This document shows positions 10,312 through 18,993 of a DNA stretch of 64,000 nucleotides, piece after piece. Both the position numbers and the translations under genes were made by a program. The notes below the pieces were generated by a model. The model searched no databases and was not told where the DNA came from. It saw nothing but the letters and a program-made list of their open reading frames with translations. Numbering within the stretch: position 1 is the stretch's first letter; every line of letters begins with the position of its first letter. Source of the DNA: Comamonadaceae bacterium (GTDB lineage Bacteria > Pseudomonadota > Gammaproteobacteria > Burkholderiales > Burkholderiaceae_C); assembly GCA_027488115.1 (NCBI GenBank), contig JAIYCG010000038.1:1-64000 (forward strand), written 5' to 3'.

Positions 10312-11499
10312 CTAAGCGTCATACCAATCTTGCACTGCCGCCACATAGCGCTGCACACCTTCCGTCACACTGGCAGCATCCAGGGCGCCATATGACAAAC
10401 GTTGGTAATTGGCCTCATGAGTTTGCGTCAATCCAAATGCAAAACCTGGAATAGTCGCCACTTTGAACTTCTCTGTCATGGCAAGGTTGAAGGCAATCGG
10501 CTCAACGCCTTCTTTGAAGCCAGGCAGTTTCATCAGCACATAAAACGCGCCTTGGGTTTTGGGAAATTGCACTAAGTCGCCCAAACCTTCTAAAGTTTTG
10601 TAGACCGTTTGGCGCACTTGACTCAGCGCAGCAAGCTTGGGCTCTACCCATGGCTTGCCTTTTTGCAGGGCCTGCAGTGCCAACAATTGAGAGGGCATGG
10701 GCGCACAAATCAAATTGGTGTCTTGTACTTTGTTCATGGCATCAAACAAGTCGGCTGGAAACACCACGTAGCCCACACGCCAACTGGCCATGCCGTAGTT
10801 TTTGGACATGGAAAAAAACGACAAGGTGTGCTTCATGGCACCCGGAATGCTGGCCGGCGAAAAGTGCTTCACACCTTCGTAAGTAAAGTACTCATAGGCT
10901 TCGTCACTGAAGTGGTAAAGGCCGCGCTGGGCACAAAGGGCATTGATGGCGCGCAGGGATGCTTCTGAGTAAACCGCCCCAGTGGGGTTGTTGGGGGAAA
11001 CGGTCAGAATGGCTCGCGTGCGAGGTGTGATGGCCGCTGCCATGGCGTCAACATCGAGGCTGAAGTCGGCATGGGTCGGAACGGGCACAGGCACGCAGCC
11101 GCACATGCGAATGGCCATTTCTTGATTGAAATAAAACGGCATTGGCAAGATCAATTCATCGCCGGGGTCGGCTACGGCCAAGACCGAATTCAAAAAGGCC
11201 ATGTTGCTGCCAGCCGTGACCATGAGCATGGCCTCTGACCCTAATTGAACATGGTTTTCTTGCGCCAGTTTGGCTTGAATGGCTTCGATCAAACCAGGAT
11301 GTCCACTCACCCCTAGGTACTTGTGCAAACTGCCGTCGCCCATCATGCCAGGCAGGGCCGCAATGGCCTCAGCGGGTGGGCCGTAGTTCACCACGCCTTG
11401 ACCCAATGAAATGGTGCCAGGATTGCGCCTGACCATGGCTGCAATAGTGGGGATGATGGGTGTTTCAACAGTTGCAAGGCGAAGATGAGGTCGAAGCAT
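10312..11499 (-). CDS. pyridoxal phosphate-dependent aminotransferase (class I/II)
   Basis: This is a fold-type I aminotransferase of 395 residues that should exchange an amino group between an amino acid and a 2-oxo acid. Visible features are the SPNNPTG motif (about residues 168-174), the SDEAYEYF segment holding the PLP-contacting Asp and Tyr near 199-202, the Schiff-base lysine K233 in SMSKNYGMASWRVGY, and a C-terminal substrate-binding arginine region (YQRLSYG). The subgroup resembles aspartate, alanine or kynurenine-type enzymes, and substrate cannot be assigned from sequence alone. It converges on the DUF1178 gene and is divergent from the TRIC-type gene. Confidence 0.9.
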   Translation of the reverse strand: MLRPHLRLATVETPIIPTIAAMVRRNPGTISLGQGVVNYGPPAEAIAALPGMMGDGSLHKYLGVSGHPGLIEAIQAKLAQENHVQLGSEAMLMVTAGSNMAFLNSVLAVADPGDELILPMPFYFNQEMAIRMCGCVPVPVPTHADFSLDVDAMAAAITPRTRAILTVSPNNPTGAVYSEASLRAINALCAQRGLYHFSDEAYEYFTYEGVKHFSPASIPGAMKHTLSFFSMSKNYGMASWRVGYVVFPADLFDAMNKVQDTNLICAPMPSQLLALQALQKGKPWVEPKLAALSQVRQTVYKTLEGLGDLVQFPKTQGAFYVLMKLPGFKEGVEPIAFNLAMTEKFKVATIPGFAFGLTQTHEANYQRLSYGALDAASVTEGVQRYVAAVQDWYDA

Positions 11500-11541
11500 G
11501 GTGTCAGTGATAGAGATGGATAGGTTTGTTCAGGCAAAGGC

Positions 11542-11559
11542 GTACTTCGATTAAAGTAC
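11542..11559. promoter_or_regulatory. inverted repeat upstream of the TRIC-type gene
   Basis: Six-base arms gtactt and aagtac flank a six-base centre, ending eight bases before the ATG at 11567 in the 68-base divergent gap. It could be an operator or a 5' hairpin over the initiation region, since no good Shine-Dalgarno sequence is visible. The arms are short, so chance is possible. Confidence 0.3.
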
Positions 11560-11566
11560 CGCCATC

Positions 11567-12208
11567 ATGGACAATTTTGAAAATTGGGAATCTACGTTGT
11601 TGCTGAGCATTGAATTGCTGGCCACCTTGGCATTTGCATTGTCAGGGATTATGGAGGCAGCTCGCAAACGCATGGACATTGTGGGGGTCTGTGTGGTGGG
11701 TTTTTTGGCAGCTTTTGGTGGTGGAACTTTGCGTGATATTTTGCTCGATCAAAGGCCGTTCTTCTGGGTGGAAAACGAAATTGTCATGTGGGCCGTATTG
11801 GCCTTGTGCATTTTGTCCATCAGCTTCATGCGCCAAAAGCATTTTGAATTGACCGAAAAGACCATTCAGTGGCCCGATGCCCTGGGTTTGGGCTTGTTCA
11901 CGGCCTCGGGCGTTGCGCAGTCTTTAGCTCTAGGATTGTCGCCTACAGTGGCCATTTTGATGGGTACCATCACTGGCATTTTTGGCGGTGTGCTCCGCGA
12001 CATCGTGTGCAATGAAATTCCAGTCTCATTCAAAGACCATCGTCCCTATGCACTTTGTTCGTTTGCTGGGGGTCTGGTCTACATTTTGATGGCTGCCGCA
12101 GAAGCTGAACCCTGGTTTTGCATGACGGTGTGTGCCGTGTTGACAACGCTTTTCAGAATACTGGCAATCCTGAACAACTGGCTTTTGCCTGCTTGGCGCA
12201 AGGATTGA
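11567..12208 (+). CDS. trimeric intracellular cation (TRIC) channel / UPF0126 family protein
   Basis: This is a 213-residue integral membrane protein with about seven hydrophobic segments. It has the internal duplication typical of the UPF0126/TRIC family: FLAAFGGGTLRDILLDQRPFFWV near residues 45-67 and TGIFGGVLRDIVCNEIPVSF near 138-157 are the two copies of the glycine-rich GG-x-LRD motif. Bacterial TRIC homologues form monovalent cation (potassium) channels, and some relatives have been linked to glycine uptake. The transported species here is not known. The gene stands alone, divergent from the aminotransferase. Confidence 0.9.
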   Translation: MDNFENWESTLLLSIELLATLAFALSGIMEAARKRMDIVGVCVVGFLAAFGGGTLRDILLDQRPFFWVENEIVMWAVLALCILSISFMRQKHFELTEKTIQWPDALGLGLFTASGVAQSLALGLSPTVAILMGTITGIFGGVLRDIVCNEIPVSFKDHRPYALCSFAGGLVYILMAAAEAEPWFCMTVCAVLTTLFRILAILNNWLLPAWRKD

Positions 12209-12223
12209 TGGCTTTGCCGCGCC

Positions 12224-12385
12224 CCAAGTGCCAACGGGCAACAACATAAATTGAGGAATGGGTCCTCAAACGACAGCCTAGGGTTCTTGAGCGACTCGCT
12301 TAAAGTCATCAAGGCGCAATTCGAGCGCGACAGAAAACACCATGGTCGCCAAGACCAAACTCAGGACCATCAGAGACGCATTCAT
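12224..12385 (-). pseudogene. decayed N-terminal fragment of a bile acid:sodium symporter family gene
   Basis: Reading the minus strand from an ATG at 12385, two bases past the stop of the DUF6352-type gene, gives MNASLMVLSLVLATMVFSVA, then LELRLDDFKRVAQEP, a TAG stop (12280-12278), AVV, a TGA stop (12268-12266), and GPIPQFMLLPVGTW. All of this is in one frame. The segment resembles the first 54 residues of BASS-family (bile acid:sodium symporter-like) transporters: a first helix, an LDDFxRV-type loop and the start of the second helix. Two in-frame stops interrupt it, and recognisable similarity ends about 15 bases from the stop of the TRIC-type gene, so the rest of a roughly 300-codon gene is gone. 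It is read as a remnant. The family call rests on recognition, not a search. Confidence 0.65.
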
Positions 12386-12387
12386 GT

Positions 12388-13416
12388 TCAAGACCTTCTG
12401 GCAAGAGGCAAATTCAAAAGCAAATTTTGAGGTTTGATTTTGAGAAGTTGCTGCGTGTCCATGGCCATGGCCAGATAAACGGGTTTTCCGGCTACTTCAC
12501 TGAGCATGTCGCTCTGGTTGTCGAAACTCAAAACAAACAGGCAGAGCATACGCCTCTGTCTGTCTTCATCCACCACGTTGCCTGTGTACAAGTCGTTGAG
12601 GATGCCGCTGGCTTGAGCATCCAGTCCAACATGCCAAACCCAACGCTCGTCTTGAATTTCGCGGGCGGTTTCAATGCGTACACTGGCCGATGTGAAGTGT
12701 TGAACCCAGCGTTCTAGCACACGGCAAAATGCATCCATCGATTCTTGTCCCAAGTTGAGGCAAGCGACCATGTCAAAGCGCTCGCTGCGATCCCAGTAGG
12801 TGTCTTGGTTGCTGTCCTGAATCACGTCTAAGTCGACAGTGCGCAGGGGAATGCCGCCCTGTTTGAGCAATTCCCCCACGCTGCCAAAACCACTTTCAAG
12901 AGCGTGTCTTTCTACTGTCTCATGGTCTGCCGCCATGACCGAGCCATCGTCTAAGACAGACACTTTTTGAGTTCTAAACAGCAACTCCGCAGCCCTGGCT
13001 TCAATGGCGGTGCAATCGACGCCCAGCACATGTTGAACCAGTACTTGTGTGATTTGATTGACCAACACCGGGGGGACATCGACGCCATCGCCTTCGAACA
13101 AAGCCCAATAGCTGGCTTCTAGGGAGGGACGCGCCAAAATGCGATTGCGAAAACGCAACCAGACACTGATGTTTTCGGCTGCATCCCTGTCTTGAATGGC
13201 ACTCAAGGCTTCTGCGTTTAACTCAAGACGAGGCTCTTGAAGCAAGCGCTCGTGAATCTCAATTTCTTTGGCACAGGAAGATTCAATGGGTGCAAGTTCT
13301 GGACGAAGCAACAGGACCCTTAAAAAATCATCAGTCACGGTGAGATGACCGCGCGCATCTTTTTTCAATTGAGCATAGCCAGCATGTGGCCAAAGATTTT
13401 GCGCAGAATCACTCAT
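12388..13416 (-). CDS. DUF6352 family protein (function unknown)
   Basis: This is a 342-residue soluble protein with no signal peptide or membrane segment. The N-terminus (NLWPHAGYAQLKKDARGHLTVTDDFLRVLLLRPELAPIESSCAKEIEIHERLL) matches my memory of the DUF6352 family found in Burkholderiales, whose role is unknown. The sequence alternates acidic helical segments and has many Trp, Asp and Glu residues. No catalytic motif is obvious. It is followed on the same strand by the BASS-type remnant, which starts two bases after its stop. The 47-residue lysine-rich gene lies 33 bases upstream, so the two may be cotranscribed. The family name is from memory and could be wrong, but that this is a real gene is clear from length and codon pattern. 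Confidence 0.8.
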   Translation of the reverse strand: MSDSAQNLWPHAGYAQLKKDARGHLTVTDDFLRVLLLRPELAPIESSCAKEIEIHERLLQEPRLELNAEALSAIQDRDAAENISVWLRFRNRILARPSLEASYWALFEGDGVDVPPVLVNQITQVLVQHVLGVDCTAIEARAAELLFRTQKVSVLDDGSVMAADHETVERHALESGFGSVGELLKQGGIPLRTVDLDVIQDSNQDTYWDRSERFDMVACLNLGQESMDAFCRVLERWVQHFTSASVRIETAREIQDERWVWHVGLDAQASGILNDLYTGNVVDEDRQRRMLCLFVLSFDNQSDMLSEVAGKPVYLAMAMDTQQLLKIKPQNLLLNLPLARRS

Positions 13417-13449
13417 CGTGAAGGGATGCTTTCGAAGCTTGTTGTTGAG

Positions 13450-13593
13450 TTAAACGGGTTTCTTGCCACGAGGAATGATGGCTGTGGTTTTTTGCACTGG
13501 ACGCTCGGTGTCTACTGCAATGGTTTTTGGGGGTGAAGTGTCCTTTTTGGGTTTTTTGGACTCTTTGTTTGACTTTTGCTGACCTTTGGCCAT
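13450..13593 (-). CDS. small lysine-rich hypothetical protein (47 aa)
   Basis: An ATG at 13593 opens a 47-codon frame. It begins MAKGQQKSNKESKKPKKD, has a short middle (TIAVDTERPVQKTTAII) and ends PRGKKPV. The product is strongly basic and probably disordered at the N-terminus. The upstream sequence on the minus strand (ccaaggtgtcacc before the ATG) gives a reasonable aagg ribosome binding site. It lies 33 bases ahead of the DUF6352-type gene on the same strand. The composition suggests nucleic-acid or ribosome contact, but no function can be assigned. A chance frame is possible. The ribosome binding site, the position in an otherwise empty gap and the non-random composition favour a gene. 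Confidence 0.6.
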   Translation of the reverse strand: MAKGQQKSNKESKKPKKDTSPPKTIAVDTERPVQKTTAIIPRGKKPV

Positions 13594-13700
13594 GGTGACA
13601 CCTTGGGGTTGTTAAGCGCCCAGTTTAAGCGAGCCACAATCAAGTCACAATCAGGCTTGAAAACAAAGCGTACAAGAGACTCACTTTCTCAGGGTTTGCC

Positions 13701-14105
13701 ATGATAAATTTTCACATTTCGCCAGATGAATTGGAGTTGACCGCGGTTCGGTCACAAGGGCCTGGTGGTCAAAATGTGAACAAGGTCGCTAGCGCCATTC
13801 AATTGCGCTTTGATGTAACTGTCTCCAGCTTGCCCCCTGAAATGAAAGAACGTGTTTTGGCCATGCGCGATCATCGAATTAGCAAGGGGGGTGTGATCAT
13901 CATCAAGTCACAGGAGCATCGCAGCCAAGACATGAACCGAATGGCAGCCATGCTGCGATTGCATGATTTGCTGGAGTTGGCTGCAAACATTCCCAAGACT
14001 CGCAAGGCCACCCGACCCACTCGCAGCTCTCAAAAGAAGCGTGTTGAAAGCAAGGTCAAGCATGGTCAGACCAAAGCTTTGCGCAGCAAGGCCAATTGGG
14101 ATTGA
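13701..14105 (+). CDS. arfB: alternative ribosome-rescue factor B (peptidyl-tRNA hydrolase ArfB)
   Basis: ArfB (YaeJ) hydrolyses peptidyl-tRNA on ribosomes stalled without a stop codon, as a backup to tmRNA. The 134-residue protein has the release-factor catalytic GGQ at residues 22-24 (RSQGPGGQNVNK). It also has the basic C-terminal tail (KATRPTRSSQKKRVESKVKHGQTKALRSK, about 102-131) that probes the empty mRNA channel. It lacks the codon-recognition domains of RF1 and RF2, as expected. It stands alone, converging on miaA. Confidence 0.95.
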   Translation: MINFHISPDELELTAVRSQGPGGQNVNKVASAIQLRFDVTVSSLPPEMKERVLAMRDHRISKGGVIIIKSQEHRSQDMNRMAAMLRLHDLLELAANIPKTRKATRPTRSSQKKRVESKVKHGQTKALRSKANWD

Positions 14106-14138
14106 GCGGGGTCTCCCTGATTGGTCTTAATCTTGGAA

Positions 14139-15110
14139 CTAAGGCACAAGGTGCAGATGACGGTCGACCCAATCCAAGGCCTGTTCTAAAACCGCAGGGC
14201 CATCGGCTTGCAAGGGGTGGCGCTGCGGCAGGCTTCTGAGCCAGGTTAATTGGCGCTTGGCCAATTGACGCGTTGCAAAGACACCTCTGTCTCTCAAATC
14301 AGACATGGGTATGCTGCCTTCCAATGCCTCCCAGGCCTGCCTGTAGCCAACGCACCGCATGGCTGGCAAGTCAGCCGTCAAATCACCCCTTTGGCGAAGC
14401 GCCTTCATTTCATCTAAAAATCCATGGGCCAACATGTCATCGAAGCGCTGCTCAATGCGTTGGTGAAGCCACATCCGGTTGCTAGGCTCTAGGCTGATCA
14501 GTGGCACTTGGCTCCAACCCAATGCGGAGCCTTGGTGGCTTGAGGCTCTTGAAGAATTTTGGTGAAAACTGGACAAAGGTTTTCCAGAAATTCTGAAAAC
14601 TTCGATGGCTCTAGATATTCTTTGGCTGTCAGCGGGAGCCAAGCGCAGCGCCGTCTCAGGATCGAGCATTTGCAATTGGGCGTGCAGGGCAGGCCAACCT
14701 TTTTCTTGGGCCTCCGCTTGAATTTGAGATCGAACCTGAGGGTCGGCCCCAGGCATGTCGTTCAGTCCCTCCAACAAGGCTTTAAAATAGAGCATGGTGC
14801 CACCGACCAAAAGTGGCACTTTGCCACGGGCCTGAATGTCGGCAATACAAGTTTGGGCGTCGTGCGCAAATTCTGCGGCGCTGTAGGCGTTCAAGGGGTC
14901 TCGAATGTCGATGAGGTGATGCACCACTGCAGCCAATTCTTGTGCAGATGGTTTGGCGGTGCCAATGTCCATGCCGCGATAAACCAATGCAGAGTCGACA
15001 CTGATGATTTCAGCGCCGCCTTGATTTTTTAAATGCGCTGCAATGGCCAGAGCCAAAGCAGTTTTGCCGCTGGCAGTAGGTCCTGCAATGGCCAGTGCAG
15101 TTGCTGTCAT
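14139..15110 (-). CDS. miaA: tRNA dimethylallyltransferase
   Basis: MiaA adds a dimethylallyl group to N6 of A37 in tRNAs reading UNN codons. The start is the ATG at 15110 ([20 protein letters not shown]), which places the P-loop at residues 10-17. An open frame extends 43 codons upstream into the MFS gene but has no family support. Other conserved parts are [43 protein letters not shown] and the late [14 protein letters not shown] and [13 protein letters not shown] segments. The 323-residue length fits. Its ATG overlaps the MFS stop (ATGA), and in many proteobacteria miaA sits just after mutL. Here an MFS gene is inserted between them. Confidence 0.96.
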   Translation of the reverse strand: MTATALAIAGPTASGKTALALAIAAHLKNQGGAEIISVDSALVYRGMDIGTAKPSAQELAAVVHHLIDIRDPLNAYSAAEFAHDAQTCIADIQARGKVPLLVGGTMLYFKALLEGLNDMPGADPQVRSQIQAEAQEKGWPALHAQLQMLDPETALRLAPADSQRISRAIEVFRISGKPLSSFHQNSSRASSHQGSALGWSQVPLISLEPSNRMWLHQRIEQRFDDMLAHGFLDEMKALRQRGDLTADLPAMRCVGYRQAWEALEGSIPMSDLRDRGVFATRQLAKRQLTWLRSLPQRHPLQADGPAVLEQALDWVDRHLHLVP

Positions 15111-16363
15111 GGCGATGCCTGGGAGGGAAGGGGAAGTTTGCGCACGAAAAACCATCCGATCAATGCCAAGCAACTTGACCAGAGCAACAAACCTTCGGCC
15201 AAGGCCATGAGGGGGTTGGTCATGTGGGTGCCAATCCAAGTGCCCACCGCAAAAGCCACCAGCATCATTGAAAAACCATTGAGAGCAGAGGCTGTTCCAG
15301 CCATTTCAGGAAAAGGCGCAATGCATCCACTTTGACCACAGGGTTGGTGAATACCATGAGCAAGCAAAAAAATATTCACGGGCAACATGACGGCCAAAGC
15401 GCCAAACCATTCTTCGGAAACATACCAATGGGTCAAGGTAAAAAGCAGCAGTCCAGCGGAAAAACTGACAAAACTTGCAGCAGTCACGCACTGCTTGACA
15501 CTGATGCGAAGCAATAACCAACGACAAATGAAGGTGCCGACGATGTAGGACATGGACATGGACAACATCCAGAGTCCATAAACGGTTTTGCTGAGCCCTA
15601 AGCTTTGTGTGAAGACAAAAGGAGAGGTTGCCAAAAATGTGAAAAGGCCGGCAAAAGATGCCGTTGAGAGCGCACTGTATGCTTGGAAGGTCGGGTTGGG
15701 AGCAATGCGCTTCAAAGCCATCAACAAGCTTTTGGTTTGGAGTGCTTGAGGATTGCGTTGTTTTAAACTTTCGTCAAAATAAAAATAGATCAACAGGCCT
15801 GTCAATACTGAAAACAAGACCAAGCTGCTCAAAGCCCAACGCCAGCCCAACCCATCGGTTAACAAGCCGCCCACTGGCACGCAGGTGCAGGCAATCAGGC
15901 CCAAGCCAGACAAGGCCTGTGACATCACTTTGGCGCCTTCGGTCGGCTCGTACAAATCGCGTACCACAGCGCGTGCCGCCATGACGCAGGCCCCCATGGC
16001 CACGCCTTGGAGTGTACGAGCTGCAATCAATGCTTCCATGTTGGGTGCCAATGCGCAGATGACCGCAGAAATTGCGTAAACACAAACGCCGCCCAATAAA
16101 ACCGGCCTTCTTCCCCATTTGTCCGACAGAGGTCCCCAAAATAATTGGGATGTGCCAAATGCCAATAACAATGCGGTTAGGGTGAGTTGTGCCTGCACCA
16201 TGCTGGCGTCAAAGCCCTGTGTCAATGCTGGCAATGCGGGCAGGTACAAATCGGTTGTCACGGGTTGCAAGCCCAGTAACAGCGCCAAAAGCAAGACGGT
16301 CATCGATTGACTGCGAGTGGGCTTCTTGGGCTCTGCAGTCAGCGCTATTTCTGTGTTTGACAT
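15107..16363 (-). CDS. MFS transporter, Bcr/CflA multidrug efflux type
   Basis: This is a 418-residue, twelve-helix major facilitator. The first half carries the drug:proton antiporter signatures of the Bcr/CflA group: [16 protein letters not shown] in helix 1, [18 protein letters not shown] in loop 2-3 and the [23 protein letters not shown] segment in helices 4-5. It probably exports small hydrophobic compounds, but substrate is unknown. The ATG at 16363 shares a base with the mutL stop (TGATG), and its own stop overlaps miaA. The three genes are therefore tightly coupled on the minus strand, and the transporter looks like an insertion into a mutL-miaA pair. Confidence 0.9.
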   Translation of the reverse strand: MSNTEIALTAEPKKPTRSQSMTVLLLALLLGLQPVTTDLYLPALPALTQGFDASMVQAQLTLTALLLAFGTSQLFWGPLSDKWGRRPVLLGGVCVYAISAVICALAPNMEALIAARTLQGVAMGACVMAARAVVRDLYEPTEGAKVMSQALSGLGLIACTCVPVGGLLTDGLGWRWALSSLVLFSVLTGLLIYFYFDESLKQRNPQALQTKSLLMALKRIAPNPTFQAYSALSTASFAGLFTFLATSPFVFTQSLGLSKTVYGLWMLSMSMSYIVGTFICRWLLLRISVKQCVTAASFVSFSAGLLLFTLTHWYVSEEWFGALAVMLPVNIFLLAHGIHQPCGQSGCIAPFPEMAGTASALNGFSMMLVAFAVGTWIGTHMTNPLMALAEGLLLWSSCLALIGWFFVRKLPLPSQASP

Positions 16364-18267
16364 CAACGGCCTCGTAAAAACAAGGCGTCTAATTCACGCA
16401 TGCTGACTTGTCGCCAAGTGGGCCTGCCATGATTGCATTGATCTGACCGATCGGTGGCTTCCATTTGTCTGAGCAATGCGTTCATTTCATCCAATGTGAG
16501 TTTGCGATTGGCGCGCACTGCGCCATGGCACGCCATGGTGGCTAAGATTTCGTTTTGGGCACGTTGAACCACGGTAGCGGCATCGTGCTGGGCCAACTCG
16601 GCCAACACACTGCGAGCCAATTCCACGGCATCACCTTGTGCCAAGGAAGTGGGGACAGCACGAACGGCCAAAGTTTTGGCCGACAAAGCTGAAATCTCTA
16701 AACCCAACTGCGCTAGGACTTCCGTGCAACTCTCTGCCGTAGCAATTTCATGCGGTGTGGCAGCGAAGGCGCTTGGAATGAGCAAAGGTTGACTGCTAAT
16801 TTGAGTGGTGTCGAGTTGTTGTTTGAGACGCTCATACACAATGCGTTCATGTGCTGCGTGCATGTCGACCACCACCAAGCCTTGGCTATTTTCTGCCAAA
16901 ATGTAAACGCCTTGCAATTGGGCAATGGCTCGGCCAAGCGGCCACTCGTGTGTTTCTGGAGAAGGCTGGATCGTTGAAGGTGCTGAAGTTGATGCTTCTG
17001 CTGTTGAGGAAGCCCCGTTGCTAGAAAAATAGTTTGCTTGTTCTTCAACTTTGGGTGGTTCGCCCCACAATGCTTTCAGGTCTGACAGGGCTTGCGCTGA
17101 ATCATCATTGCGCCTTTGAGTTTCGAATGACATGCCGCGTTGTGACCAACTGCGCTGCATTTGCGGTGCATTGGGACTTGGCGTAAGCCGCAGAGCATTT
17201 GAAGTGTTTGTATCTGCAGCAGCTTGTTCTAAAGCCTGAGAGCTTGAGATTGATTGCGCACGCGGTACCGCCAATGCGCTTTCAATGGCGTGCCGCATGG
17301 CTTGATGAACTTCACGGCTGTCGCGAAATCGAACTTCAATTTTCGTTGGATGAACATTGACATCCACTCGGGCGGGGTCCATCTGAAGATACAGGACATA
17401 AACGGGTTGGCGATGGCCATGCAGCACATCCTCATAGGCACTGCGAGCGCCGTGGGTGATGACTTTGTCGCGCACAAACCTTCCATTGACGTAGGCAAAT
17501 TGCTGGTCAGCACGAGCCCTTGCTGCATCTGGTGTGCCAGCTCTGCCGCGAACATGAACAGGCCCAGATCTGAAGTCAATGTTGACGGAGGAGGTCACAA
17601 AGTCCTCGCCTAAAACATCGGCCAATCGCTGATTCCACCCCACTTCGCCAGGATGGCTTCGCCACTGCTCCAAAATTTTGCCTTCGTGCCAAACGGCAAA
17701 ACTGACCTCTGGCCTAGCCAAGGCGTGACGTCTGACGGCTTCCATGCAGTGAGCCAGTTCGGTGTTCTCAGACTTTAAGAAATGACGGCGTGCGGGGGTT
17801 GAAAAGAAGAGCTCTTTCACTTCGACGGTTGTTCCAACCGCGCGAGCTGCTGGCCGAATTTCACCAGTTTGGCCTTCTAAAAGAAAGGCGCTTGGCGCAC
17901 CTTCAACCCTCGACAGCAAACTCATCTCAGAGACTGAATTCATGGCTGCCAGTGCTTCACCTCGAAAGCCCATGGTGGCAACAGATTCCAAGTCTTCCAA
18001 GCTCACTATTTTGCTGGTGGCATGTCGCTTCAACGCAATAGGAAGTTGTGGTGCTGGGATGCCGCAGCCGTCGTCTTCAACGGCGATGAGCCGTATACCG
18101 CCACCGAGTAATCGCAGGGTAATCTGCTTAGCGCCGGCATCGAGGGCGTTGTCTAGCAACTCGCGCACCACAGAAGCGGGACGCTCAACCACTTCACCAG
18201 CGGCAATTTGGCTGATCAGAACATCAGGCAGTTCTCGAATGATGGGAGGGTGGTTGGGCTCAGTCAT
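16363..18267 (-). CDS. mutL: DNA mismatch repair protein MutL
   Basis: MutL couples MutS mismatch recognition to strand removal. The start is the ATG at 18267 (MTEPNHPPIIRELPDVL), which gives 634 residues. The GHKL ATPase motifs are clear: ELLDNALDAGAKQI near 36-49, EDDGCGI near 64-70 and GFRGEALAA near 94-102. The C-terminal domain holds a metal-binding endonuclease-type motif DMHA-x2-E-x4-E at about 468-479, with Met in place of the usual Gln, and CNHGRP near 611. MutL therefore probably nicks DNA itself, as in bacteria without MutH. A Ser/Ala/Pro-rich linker of roughly 120 residues joins the domains. It is divergent from the DedA gene across 74 bases. Confidence 0.97.
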   Translation of the reverse strand: MTEPNHPPIIRELPDVLISQIAAGEVVERPASVVRELLDNALDAGAKQITLRLLGGGIRLIAVEDDGCGIPAPQLPIALKRHATSKIVSLEDLESVATMGFRGEALAAMNSVSEMSLLSRVEGAPSAFLLEGQTGEIRPAARAVGTTVEVKELFFSTPARRHFLKSENTELAHCMEAVRRHALARPEVSFAVWHEGKILEQWRSHPGEVGWNQRLADVLGEDFVTSSVNIDFRSGPVHVRGRAGTPDAARARADQQFAYVNGRFVRDKVITHGARSAYEDVLHGHRQPVYVLYLQMDPARVDVNVHPTKIEVRFRDSREVHQAMRHAIESALAVPRAQSISSSQALEQAAADTNTSNALRLTPSPNAPQMQRSWSQRGMSFETQRRNDDSAQALSDLKALWGEPPKVEEQANYFSSNGASSTAEASTSAPSTIQPSPETHEWPLGRAIAQLQGVYILAENSQGLVVVDMHAAHERIVYERLKQQLDTTQISSQPLLIPSAFAATPHEIATAESCTEVLAQLGLEISALSAKTLAVRAVPTSLAQGDAVELARSVLAELAQHDAATVVQRAQNEILATMACHGAVRANRKLTLDEMNALLRQMEATDRSDQCNHGRPTWRQVSMRELDALFLRGR

Positions 18268-18341
18268 GCTCAAATTGTAGGTGCATGGGCCCCTTATTTT
18301 CTGATGATTGAGGGGTGTTTGAAGAAAGGGATAATCCAAGC

Positions 18342-18980
18342 ATGGACTATTTAATGCAATTGATTGATTTTGTACTGCACGTTGACCGCTATTTGGAGAT
18401 GTTCGTCGCCAATTACGGCGCTTGGGTTTACGTCTTGCTGTTTCTCATTGTGTTTGTAGAAACTGGCTTGGTCGTGATGCCCTTCTTGCCGGGCGACTCT
18501 CTTTTGTTTGTGGTGGGAACACTTTGTGGCACCGGCCTTCTCAGCCTGCCTTTGGCCATGACTTTGTTGCTGATCGCAGCGATAACGGGTGACCAGGTCA
18601 ATTACCGAATTGGCCGCTACTTTGGACCCAAGGTCTTTCAATGGGAAAACTCGCGTTTTTTCAACCGAGCTGCTTTTGACAAAGCGCACAACTTTTACGA
18701 AACCTACGGCGGAATCACCATCGTTTTGGCGCGTTTCATGCCTTTTATTCGAACCTTTGTACCTTTCGTGGCCGGCGTTGCTGACATGAGCCCTGTCCGC
18801 TTTGTGGCTTTCAATGTGCTGGGTGGTTTGATTTGGGTTTGCGGTCTCACCACTGCGGGCTATCTGTTTGGCGAAACTGCCTTTGTCAAAGCGCACCTGA
18901 GTCAAATCATTTGGGCCATGATTTTGGTACCAGGCTTGGTCGCACTTTGGGGTGCTTGGCGAACTCAGAAAAAATCTTGA
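18342..18980 (+). CDS. DedA family membrane protein
   Basis: This is a 212-residue DedA/VTT-domain inner-membrane protein. Members act in membrane homeostasis, probably as lipid carriers or scramblases for undecaprenyl phosphate or phosphatidylethanolamine. The start is the ATG at 18342 (MDYLMQLIDFVLHVDRYL). Signatures present are FVETGLVVMPFLPGDSLLFVVGTLCGTG, with the re-entrant-loop Glu and Asp, GDQVNYRIGRYFGPKVFQ, and RFMPFIRTFVPFVAGVADM with two arginines in the second re-entrant region. It is monocistronic, between divergent mutL and convergent amiC. Confidence 0.93.
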   Translation: MDYLMQLIDFVLHVDRYLEMFVANYGAWVYVLLFLIVFVETGLVVMPFLPGDSLLFVVGTLCGTGLLSLPLAMTLLLIAAITGDQVNYRIGRYFGPKVFQWENSRFFNRAAFDKAHNFYETYGGITIVLARFMPFIRTFVPFVAGVADMSPVRFVAFNVLGGLIWVCGLTTAGYLFGETAFVKAHLSQIIWAMILVPGLVALWGAWRTQKKS

Positions 18981-18993
18981 GCCGTATCTCAAT

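Noticed and set aside
12266..12280. Recoding (selenocysteine or readthrough) of the two stops in the BASS-like frame
   Set aside because: Two different stops occur four codons apart, there is no downstream hairpin of the right kind, and the frame ends soon after. Gene decay is simpler.
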